A DNA stretch of 34,164 bases from JBOHCT01 sp050699055 (lineage in GTDB: Bacteria > Actinomycetota > Actinomycetes > Streptosporangiales > JBOHCT01): the NCBI GenBank assembly GCA_050699055.1, contig JBOHCT010000019.1, positions 1 through 34,164 of the forward strand. The letters are read 5' to 3'. The notes beneath the pieces are model-generated. The model was not told the DNA's origin, searched no databases, and saw only the letters and a program-made list of their open reading frames with translations. The position numbers and the translations under genes are program-made. Within the stretch, counting starts at the first letter, position 1, and every line of letters begins with the position of its first letter. Shown here one piece after another: positions 22,772 through 29,576 of this stretch.

Positions 22772-23725
22772 TCAACGCCCGCCGCAGTGTCCAGCCGCCT
22801 CGGCGGCAGCGACCTCGACGACCGTGTGAACCGGCGGCGCCGCCTCCCCCGCCGAGCACGTCAGCGCCCGCCGAGGCCCAGGCTGACAGGTGTCGACGAC
22901 CACCCGCCACCAGCCGCGGCCATCGACCGCCCATGTCGTCGTTGTCCTGCGACCGTCTCGCGCCAGTTCGGCGAGTCGCACCGCCCTCGCACCGGTCACC
23001 CCGAGACGGTGGCGCAGCGCGATCTCCGCGGCCTGCCCGGCGAACGGCAGTGACGTGCGGCCGCGCAGCAGCGCAGGCACGCACTCCCCGCGGCGGTGCG
23101 CGTCCACGAGTTCACCCGCGCGCTCGGCGGTGACGCGACCGTAGTACAACCCATCCGGCAGTACGAGCACGTTGCCAGCGAACCGGTCACCGCCGATGTG
23201 GGACACCTCCCACCCGGCGTCCCCGGCCACCTCGTGCAGGGCGGCGGCGACGGGGCGGCCGCGTTCGGCGCAGCACGCGTCATGCCGGCCGTGCGTGCAG
23301 GTCAGGAAGAGGCGTGGCACGTCGTACCAGCCGTCGGGGATGTGCCCGGCGCGCAGCGAGGCGACCAGGTCGGCGAGCGGAAGCTCCGGGACGGCACGGG
23401 CGTCGCCGAGCGTTCTGGTGGCCGTACGCCCGCCGCTCCTGTCGCAGACGGCCAGCATCACGCGGGGGCGTTCTGGCAGGCCAGGGCGACTGCGGTGACG
23501 GCGGACCAGCAGCGGCCGCACCCGTATGTCGTCGCAGGCGGCTCGCAGGGCGGTGGAGACGCCGTCCGGCATCGGAGCGTCCCTCACCGCGGAAACTCCC
23601 CACGGCCCGCCGTGCTCGACCAGCAGGAACGCCCGCACGGTGGACGCCGTCCCGGCCTGGTCCTCACCCAGGGCCAGGCTGCGGGCAGAGCAGCGGAGGC
23701 CCGCGGTCTCGACGCCGACGGTCAC
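22772..23725 (-). CDS. Sucrase/ferredoxin-like protein (thioredoxin-fold [2Fe-2S])
   Basis: The GTG at 23725 overlaps the stop of the oxygenase gene (GTGA). The 317-residue protein has the Suc_Fer-like family pattern: TAGLRCSARSLALGED near the start, AFLLVEHGGPWG, the cysteine cluster FLTCTHGRHDACCAERGRPV, SHIGGDRFAGNVLVLPDGLY, and YGRVTAERAGELVDAHRRGE. The cysteines are arranged as in thioredoxin-like ferredoxins, which carry a [2Fe-2S] cluster. As the co-translated partner of an Fe(II) oxygenase, an electron-transfer role is a reasonable inference. No membrane segment is present. Confidence 0.82.
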   Translation of the reverse strand: MTVGVETAGLRCSARSLALGEDQAGTASTVRAFLLVEHGGPWGVSAVRDAPMPDGVSTALRAACDDIRVRPLLVRRHRSRPGLPERPRVMLAVCDRSGGRTATRTLGDARAVPELPLADLVASLRAGHIPDGWYDVPRLFLTCTHGRHDACCAERGRPVAAALHEVAGDAGWEVSHIGGDRFAGNVLVLPDGLYYGRVTAERAGELVDAHRRGECVPALLRGRTSLPFAGQAAEIALRHRLGVTGARAVRLAELARDGRRTTTTWAVDGRGWWRVVVDTCQPGPRRALTCSAGEAAPPVHTVVEVAAAEAAGHCGGR

Positions 23726-24906
23726 GGTCTCGGGGAGAGCAGGCCCTCGCGGACCAGGCGCCCGCACAGCACCAGGCGGCTCTCGGGGTCGAGGTGGTCG
23801 GCCAGGTCGCCGGGGCGCAGCTCGGGCCGGTCGACGAGCACGGTGAGCGCGGGCTCGGTCCATGCCGGGAGGTCCAACTCCCGGTCGCCGAGCAGGAGCC
23901 GTACCCGGTCCGGCTGCCGTCCGACGGCCAGTCTGCACACAGCGCCGGACCGCCGGACCAGCCGCGTGCCGTCGTCCATGTCGGCGAGTCGCTGCCGGTC
24001 GAGCAGGGACCCACCGAGCAGCGGCGGCCGGGAGACGATGAACCGCTCGGCCTGCCTTGCGGAAACCGCCGCAGTGTCGACGTTACGCAGGGCAGCGGCG
24101 AGCCGCTCGAGGCGGTCGGCGAGCGGCCCACCGAGCGCCGCCGGGGCGTCAAGCCAGCCGGCCGGTGTGGTCTCGTCGGCGTCCTCGACGGCACCCTCGG
24201 CGAGCAGATCCTCAACCGCGCGAAGCAGCAGGCCGCCCCAGGTGGTCCCGACGATGCCGACGGTGATGTGTCCGGAGAGGGCACGCTGCGACCGCGCCGC
24301 GTGCGGCGTCCCCTTCGGTAGGTACTGCACGTCGCCCGGCGACAGCAACTGCTCGGTGGCCCCAGCGCCGGGCTCGTGCCGCCGCTGCCACGGCGTCGGG
24401 TGCACCTCCCACGCTTTGGTGCCGAACGACTGCATCACGAGGACGTCGTGCGGATCGGAGTGCACCTCGAGTCCGCGGGCGCCGGGCGGGGTGACGTAGG
24501 CGTTCACCTGGCAGCGGTGGCCGAGCGCGAGCTCGAGGTCGCGGCAGAACCTGGCCAGCGGCGGATGGTAGCGATGCACGGCCTGTAGGACGAGAGTGGC
24601 GCCGTCGTCCATGGCACGCAGCACCTTCGCCGGTGCGGCCACACCGTCGTAACGACGTCCTCCGATCGTCCCAGTGGTGGTATAAGACGCCGACCGCAGC
24701 AGTGCGCCGTCCTTGACCAGCCGGAATATCGGGACTCGCAGGGCCGACGAGGTCACCAACCGGTCGATGTCCGCCAGGGACAGCAGGTCTGTGGCCGGCG
24801 CGCCCGAGGGTTGCACCTGGGACCGCCGGCCCCAGACCCGCTCGGCAAACCGTTCCGTGTCGCCGACGCATCGGGCCAGTGCCGCGTCCGGGTTCTGATC
24901 GCTCAC
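23722..24906 (-). CDS. JmjC/cupin-type Fe(II)-dependent oxygenase
   Basis: A 394-residue protein resembling ribosomal-oxygenase-like JmjC (cupin_4) hydroxylases. The front has RFAERVWGRRSQVQ and VPIFRLVKDGALLRSASYTT. The jelly-roll has VNAYVTPPGARGLEVHSDPH with the iron ligands H149 and D151, then MQSFGTKAWEVHPTPWQRR, and the distal His H202 in DVQYLPKGTPHAARS. A helical C-terminal part (about 230-394) probably handles dimerisation and substrate. The family hydroxylates proteins or peptides with 2-oxoglutarate and O2. The gene starts 18 bases after the Asp/Thr/Ser-rich peptide gene and overlaps the Suc_Fer-like gene, so a role in modifying that peptide is inferred. Confidence 0.82.
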   Translation of the reverse strand: MSDQNPDAALARCVGDTERFAERVWGRRSQVQPSGAPATDLLSLADIDRLVTSSALRVPIFRLVKDGALLRSASYTTTGTIGGRRYDGVAAPAKVLRAMDDGATLVLQAVHRYHPPLARFCRDLELALGHRCQVNAYVTPPGARGLEVHSDPHDVLVMQSFGTKAWEVHPTPWQRRHEPGAGATEQLLSPGDVQYLPKGTPHAARSQRALSGHITVGIVGTTWGGLLLRAVEDLLAEGAVEDADETTPAGWLDAPAALGGPLADRLERLAAALRNVDTAAVSARQAERFIVSRPPLLGGSLLDRQRLADMDDGTRLVRRSGAVCRLAVGRQPDRVRLLLGDRELDLPAWTEPALTVLVDRPELRPGDLADHLDPESRLVLCGRLVREGLLSPRP

Positions 24907-24924
24907 CCCCGTGAGCTTAGGAGG

Positions 24925-25125
24925 TCAGGCGTTGCTGTCGGTCGAGTCCGTCGTGTCGGCGTCGCTGGAGTCGCTGTCCTGGCCATCCGTGGTGTCGGTG
25001 GAATCGGCGTCGGTGGAGTCGGCGTCGGCGTCGGTCGCGTCCGCATTGCTCGTGGCACCGAAGACCGCGGTGCCGGAGGTCAGCATGTCGTCGTCGCTGA
25101 GCGGGCGCTGCGGGGTCTCAGACAT
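24925..25125 (-). CDS. Asp/Thr/Ser-repeat peptide, candidate modified-peptide precursor
   Basis: A GGAG site stands 5 bases before the ATG at 25125 (another ATG is at 25128). The 66 residues fall into two parts. The leader-like front is MSETPQRPLSDDDMLTSGTA plus VFGATS. The tail of 40 residues is made only of Asp (14), Thr, Ser, Ala, Gly, Asn and one Gln, with Asp at every second or third place (STDADSTDTTDGQDSDSSDA is a sample). It has no Lys, Arg, aromatic or Cys. Synonymous codons are mixed, so the repeat is kept at protein level rather than by slippage. It is followed by oxygenase and ferredoxin-like genes. I know of no described product; a hydroxylated RiPP is an inference. Confidence 0.65.
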   Translation of the reverse strand: MSETPQRPLSDDDMLTSGTAVFGATSNADATDADADSTDADSTDTTDGQDSDSSDADTTDSTDSNA

Positions 25126-25187
25126 CATCTCTCCGTCTCTGTGGGTCGCGCGGAGGCGTCGCGGGCTCGCTGTCCGGACACGACGCT

Positions 25188-25216
25188 AGGACAAGGCAGT
25201 GCGCGTCGCCTAGCCT
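25188..25216 (+). promoter_or_regulatory. Promoter of the AraC-type gene, leaderless
   Basis: AGGACA (25188-25193) and TAGCCT (25211-25216) are spaced by 17 bases; the -10 lies 7 bases before the ATG at 25224. A perfect 10-base palindrome TGTCCGGACA (25171-25180) lies just upstream, between this gene and the divergent peptide operon. Confidence 0.45.
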
Positions 25217-25223
25217 AACCCCC

Positions 25224-26075
25224 ATGGGGGCGAAGACGCACGTCGCGGAGTCGGCGACCGCGGCACCGGCCGAGGCTCTCGCGCCGTTGGTCCGCCGTTA
25301 CATCGGTTACCGCTATGAGGGCTTCTCTCCCGGGACGCACCTCGGGCTGCCCTCGCGCCACCTGACCATCGTCATCACCCTGGGCGCGCCGCTGCGGCTC
25401 GCGGCTCCGGGGCTGCACCGCCACGCCGCCGCCGATTTCTCCACCCTCGTCGGGGGGCTGCACACCCGGCCCGCCATCATCATGCACGACGGCAACCAGT
25501 ACGGCGTGCAGCTCGAGCTCACCCCGGCGGGCGCGCGCTCGCTGTTCGGGACTCCGGCCGGCGAGCTGGCCGCGGCAGTCGTCGGCCTCGACGATCTGCT
25601 CGGACCGAAGGCATACGAACTCGCCGAGCGAATGGCGTCGGCGCCGACGTGGCCGCTGCGTTTCGCGGTCCTGAACGAGGTGCTGGCCGGCCGTACCGAT
25701 CGGCTCGGCGCGTACGACCGCACCCTGGCACACGCGTGGGACCGCGTCGTCGCGAGTGGGGGCGCCGCTCGCGTGGCTGACGTCGCTGCCGAGGTCGGGT
25801 GGAGCCGGCGCCATCTGTCCGAGCGCTTCGCCCGCGAGTACGGCCTGACCGTGAAGGAGGCGGCGCGCGTGGTGCGCTTCGAACGGTCGAAGCGGCTGCT
25901 CCAGTGCGGGGGCCGGCCGACCCTGGCGGACGTGGCCGTGGCCTGTGGGTACTATGACCAGGCCCACCTCGCCCGCGAATGGAACGACCTCGCCGGCTGC
26001 CCGCCATCCGCGTGGCTAGCCGCGGAAGAGCTCCCATTCGTCCAAGGCGCGGCCACTGGTCAGGGCGCACGCTGA
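25224..26075 (+). CDS. AraC-family transcriptional regulator
   Basis: The 283-residue protein has an N-terminal sensor part (LAPLVRRYIGYRYEGFSPGT, TLVGGLHTRPAIIMHDGNQY) and a C-terminal double helix-turn-helix (ARVADVAAEVGWSRRHLSER, FAREYGLTVKEAARVVRFER and TLADVAVACGYYDQAHLARE), ending WNDLAGCPPSAWL. The second helix-turn-helix fits the AraC signature well. The VOC gene starts 4 bases after its stop, so it most likely controls that gene. It is divergent from the peptide-oxygenase operon, with 98 bases between the starts, and could also act there. Confidence 0.9.
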   Translation: MGAKTHVAESATAAPAEALAPLVRRYIGYRYEGFSPGTHLGLPSRHLTIVITLGAPLRLAAPGLHRHAAADFSTLVGGLHTRPAIIMHDGNQYGVQLELTPAGARSLFGTPAGELAAAVVGLDDLLGPKAYELAERMASAPTWPLRFAVLNEVLAGRTDRLGAYDRTLAHAWDRVVASGGAARVADVAAEVGWSRRHLSERFAREYGLTVKEAARVVRFERSKRLLQCGGRPTLADVAVACGYYDQAHLAREWNDLAGCPPSAWLAAEELPFVQGAATGQGAR

Positions 26076-26079
26076 GGGC

Positions 26080-26481
26080 ATGGCTGAGACACGTACCCGC
26101 ACCTCCATCTGGCCCGGCCTGCGCTACACGGACGCGCCGGCCGCGATCCGCTTCCTCGTCGAGGCCTTCGGCTTCGAGGAGGCGGCCGTCTACCACGGCG
26201 AGACCGAGGATGTCGTCGCCCACGCCGAGCTGCGCTGGCCCGGCGGTGGCGGTGTCATGCTCGGCACCGCCCGTCCCGACAGCAGCATCGCCGACCTGCC
26301 GGCGGGCACGGGCTCGATCTATGTCGTGACCGACGAACCCGACGCACTGTACGAGCGTGCCGAGGCGGCCGGTGCCACCGTCGTCCAGGGCCTGCGCGAC
26401 GAGGACTACGGCTCGCGCGGTTTCACTGTCCGCGACCCCGAGGGCGTGCACTGGAGCTTCGGCACCTACGCCGGCTCCTGA
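26080..26481 (+). CDS. VOC-family (glyoxalase-like) protein
   Basis: A 133-residue vicinal-oxygen-chelate protein: SIWPGLRYTDAPAAIRFLVE, AFGFEEAAVYHGETEDVVAH, AELRWPGGGGVMLGTARPDS, TGSIYVVTDEPDALYERAEA and the closing DYGSRGFTVRDPEGVHWSFG. This subgroup often accompanies an AraC regulator in actinobacteria and probably concerns a small toxic compound; the ligand is unknown. It is co-transcribed with the AraC gene and ends at a strong terminator. Confidence 0.88.
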   Translation: MAETRTRTSIWPGLRYTDAPAAIRFLVEAFGFEEAAVYHGETEDVVAHAELRWPGGGGVMLGTARPDSSIADLPAGTGSIYVVTDEPDALYERAEAAGATVVQGLRDEDYGSRGFTVRDPEGVHWSFGTYAGS

Positions 26482-26497
26482 CCCGACCAGATTGCGA

Positions 26498-26532
26498 CGG
26501 ACCGGTCCCGGCTCTGCGTAGGGGCCGGTCCG
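26498..26532. terminator. Bidirectional hairpin terminator
   Basis: CGGACCGGTCCC (26498-26509) pairs with GGGGCCGGTCCG (26521-26532), a 12-base stem with one mismatch and an 11-base loop. It lies in the 54-base gap between two converging genes, so it can stop transcription from both sides. There is no U-tract, as is common in high-GC actinobacteria. Confidence 0.75.
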
Positions 26533-26535
26533 CTA

Positions 26536-26988
26536 CTACCGATAGTCCACGGGCGACAGGGTTCCGTCGGCATTGGCGAGGCTCTCCGCCGCTGAGACCA
26601 CATCGGTGTTCTGGGCGGCGACAGCGATCCAATCCTCGCCCCCACGCCGCTCGGCGACCACCACCATGACGCCGCGCCGCGGGTCGCCCGCCCGGCCGTC
26701 GGGCAGGTACTGGCCCTCGACGCGCCATCGGAAGTGCACGACAGCGGCCGCCTCTCCCAGTCGGCGTACCTCGATCCTGCCGAGGCTCATCCGCGAGTGA
26801 CGAAAGAACGTCCGCAGGCCGTAGTCGTGCGCGCGCCGGATCTCTTCCCGGCGCCGCCACCACAGGCCGACGACGTTGACGAAGTCGGCGTCGGCGGCGA
26901 ACAGGTCCGCGATCGCGGCAGCGTCACGCCGGTTCCACGCGACCACGAACAGCCGCGGAAGATCAGCGGGATCAGGGACAGATGCCAT
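26536..26988 (-). CDS. SgcJ/EcaC-like (NTF2-fold) protein
   Basis: From the ATG at 26988 (MASVPDPADLPRLFVVAWNR) the 150 residues match the SgcJ/EcaC family: RDAAAIADLFAADADFVNVV, GLWWRRREEIRRAHDYGLRT, RVEGQYLPDGRAGDPRRGVM and the end WIAVAAQNTDVVS, whose AAQNTDV pattern is diagnostic. It differs from the similar protein at 12487 and is not a copy. An upstream ATG at 27087 would add a basic unconserved tail. Function is unknown. Confidence 0.82.
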   Translation of the reverse strand: MASVPDPADLPRLFVVAWNRRDAAAIADLFAADADFVNVVGLWWRRREEIRRAHDYGLRTFFRHSRMSLGRIEVRRLGEAAAVVHFRWRVEGQYLPDGRAGDPRRGVMVVVAERRGGEDWIAVAAQNTDVVSAAESLANADGTLSPVDYR

Positions 26989-27106
26989 CTGGTGATGGTG
27001 CCCGCTCGGGGCGGCACGCAGCGTCCGGATGCCGCACCATTTCACGGTGACGGCCCTACGACGCCGCGTTCGTCTTCGAGGCGCCACAATCTGGCCCGGG
27101 CCGCCG

Positions 27107-27604
27107 TCATATGGGAGTCATGCCGCCGCCGGTAAGGCCTGGGGCGATGGCCGGCACCCAGAACACGGCCACGGCGAGCGCGAATGAGGCGACCCCGACG
27201 ACACGCGCGAAGGTCGGGCCTATGGGTGTCACCTTCTCCATGACCATGACGGCCGTGAGGCCGGCCATGGCCCACAGGTTCATCACGCCGAAGGCCGCGA
27301 GCAACGCCATCACCGTCCAGCAGCAGCCGAGGCAGTACCCGCCGTAGTGCGCCCCGGCCCGCAGGTTGACGACCGTCGACAGCTCCTCCGGGCAGTCGCG
27401 GCAGGCCTCCCGGTAGCCGCGCAGCACCTCGGTGGCCACCTCCCCCGAGTAGAACACCGCGCCTGAGAACACGGTCGGACCGACGTCGTGCAGGGCGTAC
27501 TCGAACGAGGTGACGATCCTGAAGTTCCCGCCGCCGCCGCGCAGCGCCCAGATCCCCTTCGGCGTTGCCAGCGACGCGCCCGAAATACTCCTTTCTCGTG
27601 ACAT
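27107..27604 (-). pseudogene. Chimera of FAD-linked oxidase fragment and DUF2182 membrane fragment
   Basis: Residues about 16-81 are the middle of a berberine-bridge-type FAD oxidase: IWALRGGGGNFRIVTSFEYA, GPTVFSGAVFYSGEVATEVL and CPEELSTVVNL. From residue 82 the same frame changes abruptly into the second half of a DUF2182 metal-binding membrane protein: YGGYCLGCCWTVMALLAAFG, VMNLWAMAGLTAVMVMEKVT and a last hydrophobic segment. The join is near 27361. Upstream, oxidase similarity continues in another frame (AGNAEGDL just before WALRGGGG), so that part is also frameshifted. Neither half can be functional alone. The frame is nevertheless open for 165 codons. Confidence 0.75.
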
Positions 27605-27649
27605 ACGGAAGGGGAACGTGATCGTCGACCGGGCGACGCGGGGTGCCCC

Positions 27650-28858
27650 TCAAACCCTAGACACGCGAGCCGTCCCCGCGGTGGGGGCTGGCTCGCGACG
27701 CAGGGCGAGGAAACCGGCGGCGAGCGCGGTGACGGCAGCCATCGCGTAGAGCAGCATCCGGTAGTCGACGACGGCGATCAGCGCGGCGCCGCACGCGATC
27801 GACACCGCCTGCGGGGTGCTGGCCAGCATGTCGCAGGCGGAGAAGACCCTGCCCTGCAGCTGGGGCGGCGTACGGCGCTGGATCAGGGTGATCATCCCGA
27901 CATTCACCCACGGCAGGCAGATCCCGATCGCCACGTTGCCGGCCACCGCGGTGGCGAGCGTGGGGAAGGCCAGCAGCACGCCGCCGGCCGCGAAGCACAG
28001 CAGCGACACCATGACAGTCCCGGTCTCGCCGGCCCTGCGAACCATCGCACCCGACGTCGCTCCGGCCGCGATCGCGCCGACTCCTTGGACGCTGACCAGG
28101 ACGCCGAGGAACGCGGGCGGCCGGTGCAGCCCCTGGTCGACGACCGCGAATTCGGCGCTCTCGATGAAGCCGATGACCAGCAACGCTCCCGACACCGCAG
28201 CCGTCACACGGCGCAGCGGCACAGTACGGACGACGTGCCGTACGCCGCCCGCGATCTCGGCGAGCCAGCGCTGCCCGCTCGGCTCTGGCCGTTCCTCGCT
28301 GACCGGAACGAGCGCCGTCGCCACCGCGGCGACGGCGAACGTGCCCGCGTCGAGAAGGACCAGCACGTGCCCGCCGAGCGCGGCGAACAGTCCCGCGCCG
28401 ACCAGCGGCGAGACGAGCCGCAGCCCCTGCCGCAACGTCTGGAGGGCGCCGTTGGCATCGCCCAGCAGCTCGCCCGGCAGGATCGTCGTCAGCAGCGCGG
28501 ACTCCGCCGAGGTGAGCAGGCTGTAGGCGAAGCCGTACCCGAACATCACCGGGTAGACCAGCCACACGTCGCCGGGCCCGTGCACCGCGAGCAGCACGCA
28601 GACCAGCGTGGCCGTAACCAGGCTGGTGACGATGATGAGCGGCTTGCGCGGGAGCCGGTCCACAATCATCCCCGCCGCTGGGGCGAGGATGGTTCCGGCG
28701 ATGAAGGCGAAGAAGGTCGTGCCGGCGGCGGCGTTGCTGCCGGTAAGCGCCTTCACCCAGATGCCCGCGGCCAGCCACAGCGCGCTGTCCCCGACCGTCG
28801 ACACCGCTTGGCCGAACAGGTACCGGCGCATGCCTCGTACAGCCAGCACGCGGCGCAC
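27650..28858 (-). CDS. MFS efflux transporter
   Basis: The GTG at 28858 gives a 402-residue protein with about twelve hydrophobic segments. Motifs are YLFGQAVSTVGDSALWLAAG in helix 1, the loop-2/3 signature MIVDRLPRKPLIIVTSLVTA, and LLGDANGALQTLRQGLRLVS in the first half. The second half continues to LRREPAPTAGT. This is the MFS_3 group (enterobactin-exporter/macrolide-efflux-like). The start is set by the GAGGAG site placed 8 bases upstream, which overlaps the end of the ArsR gene; the genes are 2 bases apart. Substrate is unknown; control by the ArsR-type repressor is likely. Confidence 0.9.
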   Translation of the reverse strand: MRRVLAVRGMRRYLFGQAVSTVGDSALWLAAGIWVKALTGSNAAAGTTFFAFIAGTILAPAAGMIVDRLPRKPLIIVTSLVTATLVCVLLAVHGPGDVWLVYPVMFGYGFAYSLLTSAESALLTTILPGELLGDANGALQTLRQGLRLVSPLVGAGLFAALGGHVLVLLDAGTFAVAAVATALVPVSEERPEPSGQRWLAEIAGGVRHVVRTVPLRRVTAAVSGALLVIGFIESAEFAVVDQGLHRPPAFLGVLVSVQGVGAIAAGATSGAMVRRAGETGTVMVSLLCFAAGGVLLAFPTLATAVAGNVAIGICLPWVNVGMITLIQRRTPPQLQGRVFSACDMLASTPQAVSIACGAALIAVVDYRMLLYAMAAVTALAAGFLALRREPAPTAGTARVSRV

Positions 28859-28860
28859 GA

Positions 28861-29478
28861 TCAAATCTCCTCTGGGCCACGGCCGTGCGGAAAGGTGAAG
28901 ACCAGCGCCTCCATCGGGATGGCGCCCTTCGGCCGCTTGGCCGGATCCTCCAACCGATCGCGGTATCGCAACAGCAGGTCCATGTACTCGCGCTGCAACT
29001 GCTGCGCCTCGTCCAGGGTCACGTAGTGCACCGACTGTGAGCTGCCGAAGACGTCTTGCCACTCGTCGGGGTAGGTGTGCTGGGTGTCCCGATACTGCCG
29101 CCAACGGTCGAGCCAGCGCTCCTCGAGCAGTCGACCAAGTGCGCGGGAGGCCGTGGCGGCCTCGACGTCGCCCTCGCCGGAGGAGAACCTCATGCCGACG
29201 TGCGCCAGGCGCCACGGCCGCTGCCGCCCCCGGCCCTCACCGGTCTCCTCCACGTAGCCGTACTTGGCCAGGGTGCGCAGATGAAACGCGCAGTTTGTCG
29301 GGCTCTCCCCGACGATCTCGCTCGCCTCGGTCGCGGTCAGTGTGCCGGCGTCGCCGAGCGCCTCGATCAAGGCGAGGCGGGTGGGATGCGCGAGTGCGCG
29401 CATGGTCTTGGGGTCGGTGATGTGGCGCAGTGGTCGCGCCACCGGCTCGTTGTCTCCGCCGGAGCCTTCAAAAGACAT
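28861..29478 (-). CDS. ArsR-like winged-helix regulator
   Basis: From the ATG at 29478 (MSFEGSGGDNEP) the 205-residue protein has an ArsR-type winged helix: ITDPKTMRALAHPTRLALIE, LTATEASEIVGESPTNCAFH and LRTLAKYGYVEETGEGRGRQ RPW as wing. A helical C-terminal half follows (EERWLDRWRQYRDTQHTYPD, LDEAQQLQREYMDLLLRYRD). No metal-binding cysteine pair is present, so it probably senses an organic ligand. The MFS gene follows directly. The palindrome at 29495-29514 before its start is the likely operator. Confidence 0.88.
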   Translation of the reverse strand: MSFEGSGGDNEPVARPLRHITDPKTMRALAHPTRLALIEALGDAGTLTATEASEIVGESPTNCAFHLRTLAKYGYVEETGEGRGRQRPWRLAHVGMRFSSGEGDVEAATASRALGRLLEERWLDRWRQYRDTQHTYPDEWQDVFGSSQSVHYVTLDEAQQLQREYMDLLLRYRDRLEDPAKRPKGAIPMEALVFTFPHGRGPEEI

Positions 29479-29484
29479 GCTTCG

Positions 29485-29514
29485 ATAGTACGCTCTCGAA
29501 ACGTAGCTTTCGAG
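29485..29514 (-). promoter_or_regulatory. ArsR operator palindrome and leaderless -10 box
   Basis: CTCGAAA (29495-29501) and TTTCGAG (29508-29514) form a perfect 7-base inverted repeat with a 6-base spacer. On the minus strand TACTAT (29490-29485) is a good -10 box 6 bases before the ATG at 29478. The palindrome covers the spacer and -35 region, so repressor binding would block the polymerase. Confidence 0.65.
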
Positions 29515-29576
29515 CACGCCGTTTCGACACCCTGATCGCGTGCTCGCTCATGGTGTGGAGGTGCCACGATGGGCGC

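Noticed and set aside
24955..25060. Possible CRISPR or tandem DNA repeat in the Asp/Thr/Ser region
   Set aside because: The DNA is low in complexity because of the encoded repeats, but there is no fixed repeat-spacer period and synonymous codons vary.
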